Below are positions 5,934-6,867 of a stretch of 6,867 bases of DNA, piece by piece. A model generated the notes under the pieces. That model was not told where the DNA came from and did not search any database. It saw only the letters and a list, made by a program, of their open reading frames with translations. The position numbers and the translations under genes were made by a program. This DNA comes from an uncultured Clostridia bacterium (GTDB lineage: Bacteria > Bacillota > Clostridia > Christensenellales > UBA1242). Numbering within the stretch: position 1 is the stretch's first letter; each line of letters begins with the position of its first letter. Where the stretch lies: positions 1-6,867 of the forward strand of contig CALNBM010000095.1 in assembly GCA_937874195.1 (NCBI GenBank). The letters run 5' to 3'.

Positions 5934-6867
5934 CTATGTGATTAATAATGATTTGCCTGTCATCTCTTCTGGCACTTCTTCGCCCATTAAATCAAGCAAG
6001 GTTGGAGCAATATCCGTTAAATCACCACCTTCTCTTAAAGACAGATTAATGATTTCGTCATCTACGATAATGCATGGCACTTTACTTGTTGTGTGTGAGG
6101 TGTGCGGAGAGCCATCTTCATATAGCATGATATCCGCATTGCCATGATCCGCCGTTATAATCGCTTTACCGTTGACAATTGCCAACTCTTCAATGATTTT
6201 ACCCACGCATTCATCAACCACCGCCACAGCCTTCTTAGTGGCCTCCATATCGCCCGAATGCCCCACCATATCGCAGTTAGCAAAGTTCACAATTATAACA
6301 TCGTAACGACCACTTTTTATTCCTTTTATCGTTTCCATCGCCACTTCATAAGCACTCATTTTTGGTCTTCCGATATAAGTTTTCATTTTTTCACTAGATA
6401 TTAATGAGCGAGTTTCACCCGGGAATGCATCTTGTTTGCCATCATTAAAAGCAAAAGTAACATAGGCATATTTTTCCGTTTCTGCCACTTTCAACTGTTG
6501 ATATCCACGATTACTCAAAACTTCGGATAGTATGTTTTTTTGTTTTAATGTTGGATATGCAACTTTGCATTTTGTTAAATTTTCGTCATACTCTGTCATA
6601 CAAACAAAATGCGTGTTTAAATTTTTATCGGTATATTCAATGGTGTTGTCGGGATAGAAAACATAGGCAAGTTGACGCTCTCTATCGGCTCGATAGTTAT
6701 ATGATATTATACTGTCTCCGCTTTTGATAAGCGTTTTTTTATTATCTTTATTTATTATTACTGTTGGCATAATAAATTCGTCTGTTTCCTCTCTTTCATA
6801 CGCCATGTTTACTGCTTCAGCAGCGTTATTTGCCGTGAAACCTTCTCCCTTTACCATTGCATTATAG
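5934..6867 (-). CDS. gpmI: 2,3-bisphosphoglycerate-independent phosphoglycerate mutase, C-terminal part
   Basis: Manganese-dependent interconversion of 3- and 2-phosphoglycerate in glycolysis and gluconeogenesis; cytosolic. About 311 codons are present of a family norm near 510. The frame is open to the right edge and reads Y-N-A before the first Met (6857), so that Met is internal and the N-terminal part, including the active-site serine, lies outside. Counting from that Met: T-D-E-F-I-M-P (25-31), substrate-binding N-Y-R-A-D-R-E-R (54-61), F-x-G-E-x-R-x-L-I-S-S-x-K (145-157), metal ligands in D-M-V-G-H (Asp196, His200), A-D-H-G-N-A-D (Asp237, His238) and P-H-T-S-H-T (251-256), then T-D-I-A-P-T-L-L-D-L-M-G near the end. 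All expected catalytic residues of this half are intact. In related bacteria gpmI often closes a glycolytic operon (pgk-tpiA-gpmI); whether that holds here cannot be seen. Confidence 0.96.
   Translation of the reverse strand, partial: YNAMVKGEGFTANNAAEAVNMAYEREETDEFIMPTVIINKDNKKTLIKSGDSIISYNYRADRERQLAYVFYPDNTIEYTDKNLNTHFVCMTEYDENLTKCKVAYPTLKQKNILSEVLSNRGYQQLKVAETEKYAYVTFAFNDGKQDAFPGETRSLISSEKMKTYIGRPKMSAYEVAMETIKGIKSGRYDVIIVNFANCDMVGHSGDMEATKKAVAVVDECVGKIIEELAIVNGKAIITADHGNADIMLYEDGSPHTSHTTSKVPCIIVDDEIINLSLREGGDLTDIAPTLLDLMGEEVPEEMTGKSLLIT

Noticed and set aside
5938..6404. Two plus-strand open frames of 69 and 86 codons opposite gpmI
   Set aside because: They are shadows of the conserved mutase coding sequence, with no Shine-Dalgarno and no domain resemblance.
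114..6867. Mycoplasma-type code (TGA as Trp)
   Set aside because: Tryptophans throughout the surface protein, and those in the YwaF-like protein, are read from TGG, and no gene is interrupted by TGA, so the standard bacterial code suffices.

Overview
The window is AT-rich chromosomal DNA, most likely from an uncultured low-GC Bacillota (Firmicutes). The pointers are strong AAAGGA-type ribosome binding sites, AT-rich codon use, TAA/TAG stops, a large repeat-rich surface protein with GLUG and InlB-type modules, and Firmicutes-like Cdd and YwaF-type proteins. Tryptophan is encoded by TGG in every gene and no frame needs TGA read through, so a Mycoplasma-type code is not indicated. The lineage cannot be fixed more precisely from sequence alone.

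Layout. Bases 1-126 hold a perfect 37-bp inverted repeat (1-37 and 90-126) around a 52-bp spacer. It interrupts the 5' end of a very large plus-strand gene (to 3590) for a membrane-anchored surface protein. That gene is visibly incomplete at its 5' end: GLUG-type coding sense continues upstream of the first ATG (114) to the repeat junction and then hits stops in the left arm. A convergent intergenic region (3591-4008) carries a strong bidirectional terminator. Three minus-strand genes follow, reading leftward from the right edge: the C-terminal part of cofactor-independent phosphoglycerate mutase gpmI (from beyond the edge to 5934), cytidine deaminase cdd (5137-5523), and a seven-helix YwaF/TIGR02206-like membrane protein (4009-4698). 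They are separated by two AT-rich spacers of about 400-440 bp.

Functionally these are not an obvious single system. gpmI is glycolysis, cdd is pyrimidine salvage, the YwaF-like protein has no established function, and the surface protein is probably an adhesin or structural ectodomain. The long spacers and separate promoter-like elements suggest independent transcription units rather than one operon.

The points most worth a second look are the inverted repeat at the left edge (foldback artefact or genuine invertible/palindromic DNA), the sortase-independent C-terminal anchor and basic cytoplasmic tail of the surface protein, and the cytidine deaminase. The deaminase has isoleucine where the family's zinc-site arginine (CAER) normally sits. 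I see no CRISPR array, tRNA, rRNA, transposase or clearly new defence or metabolic system.
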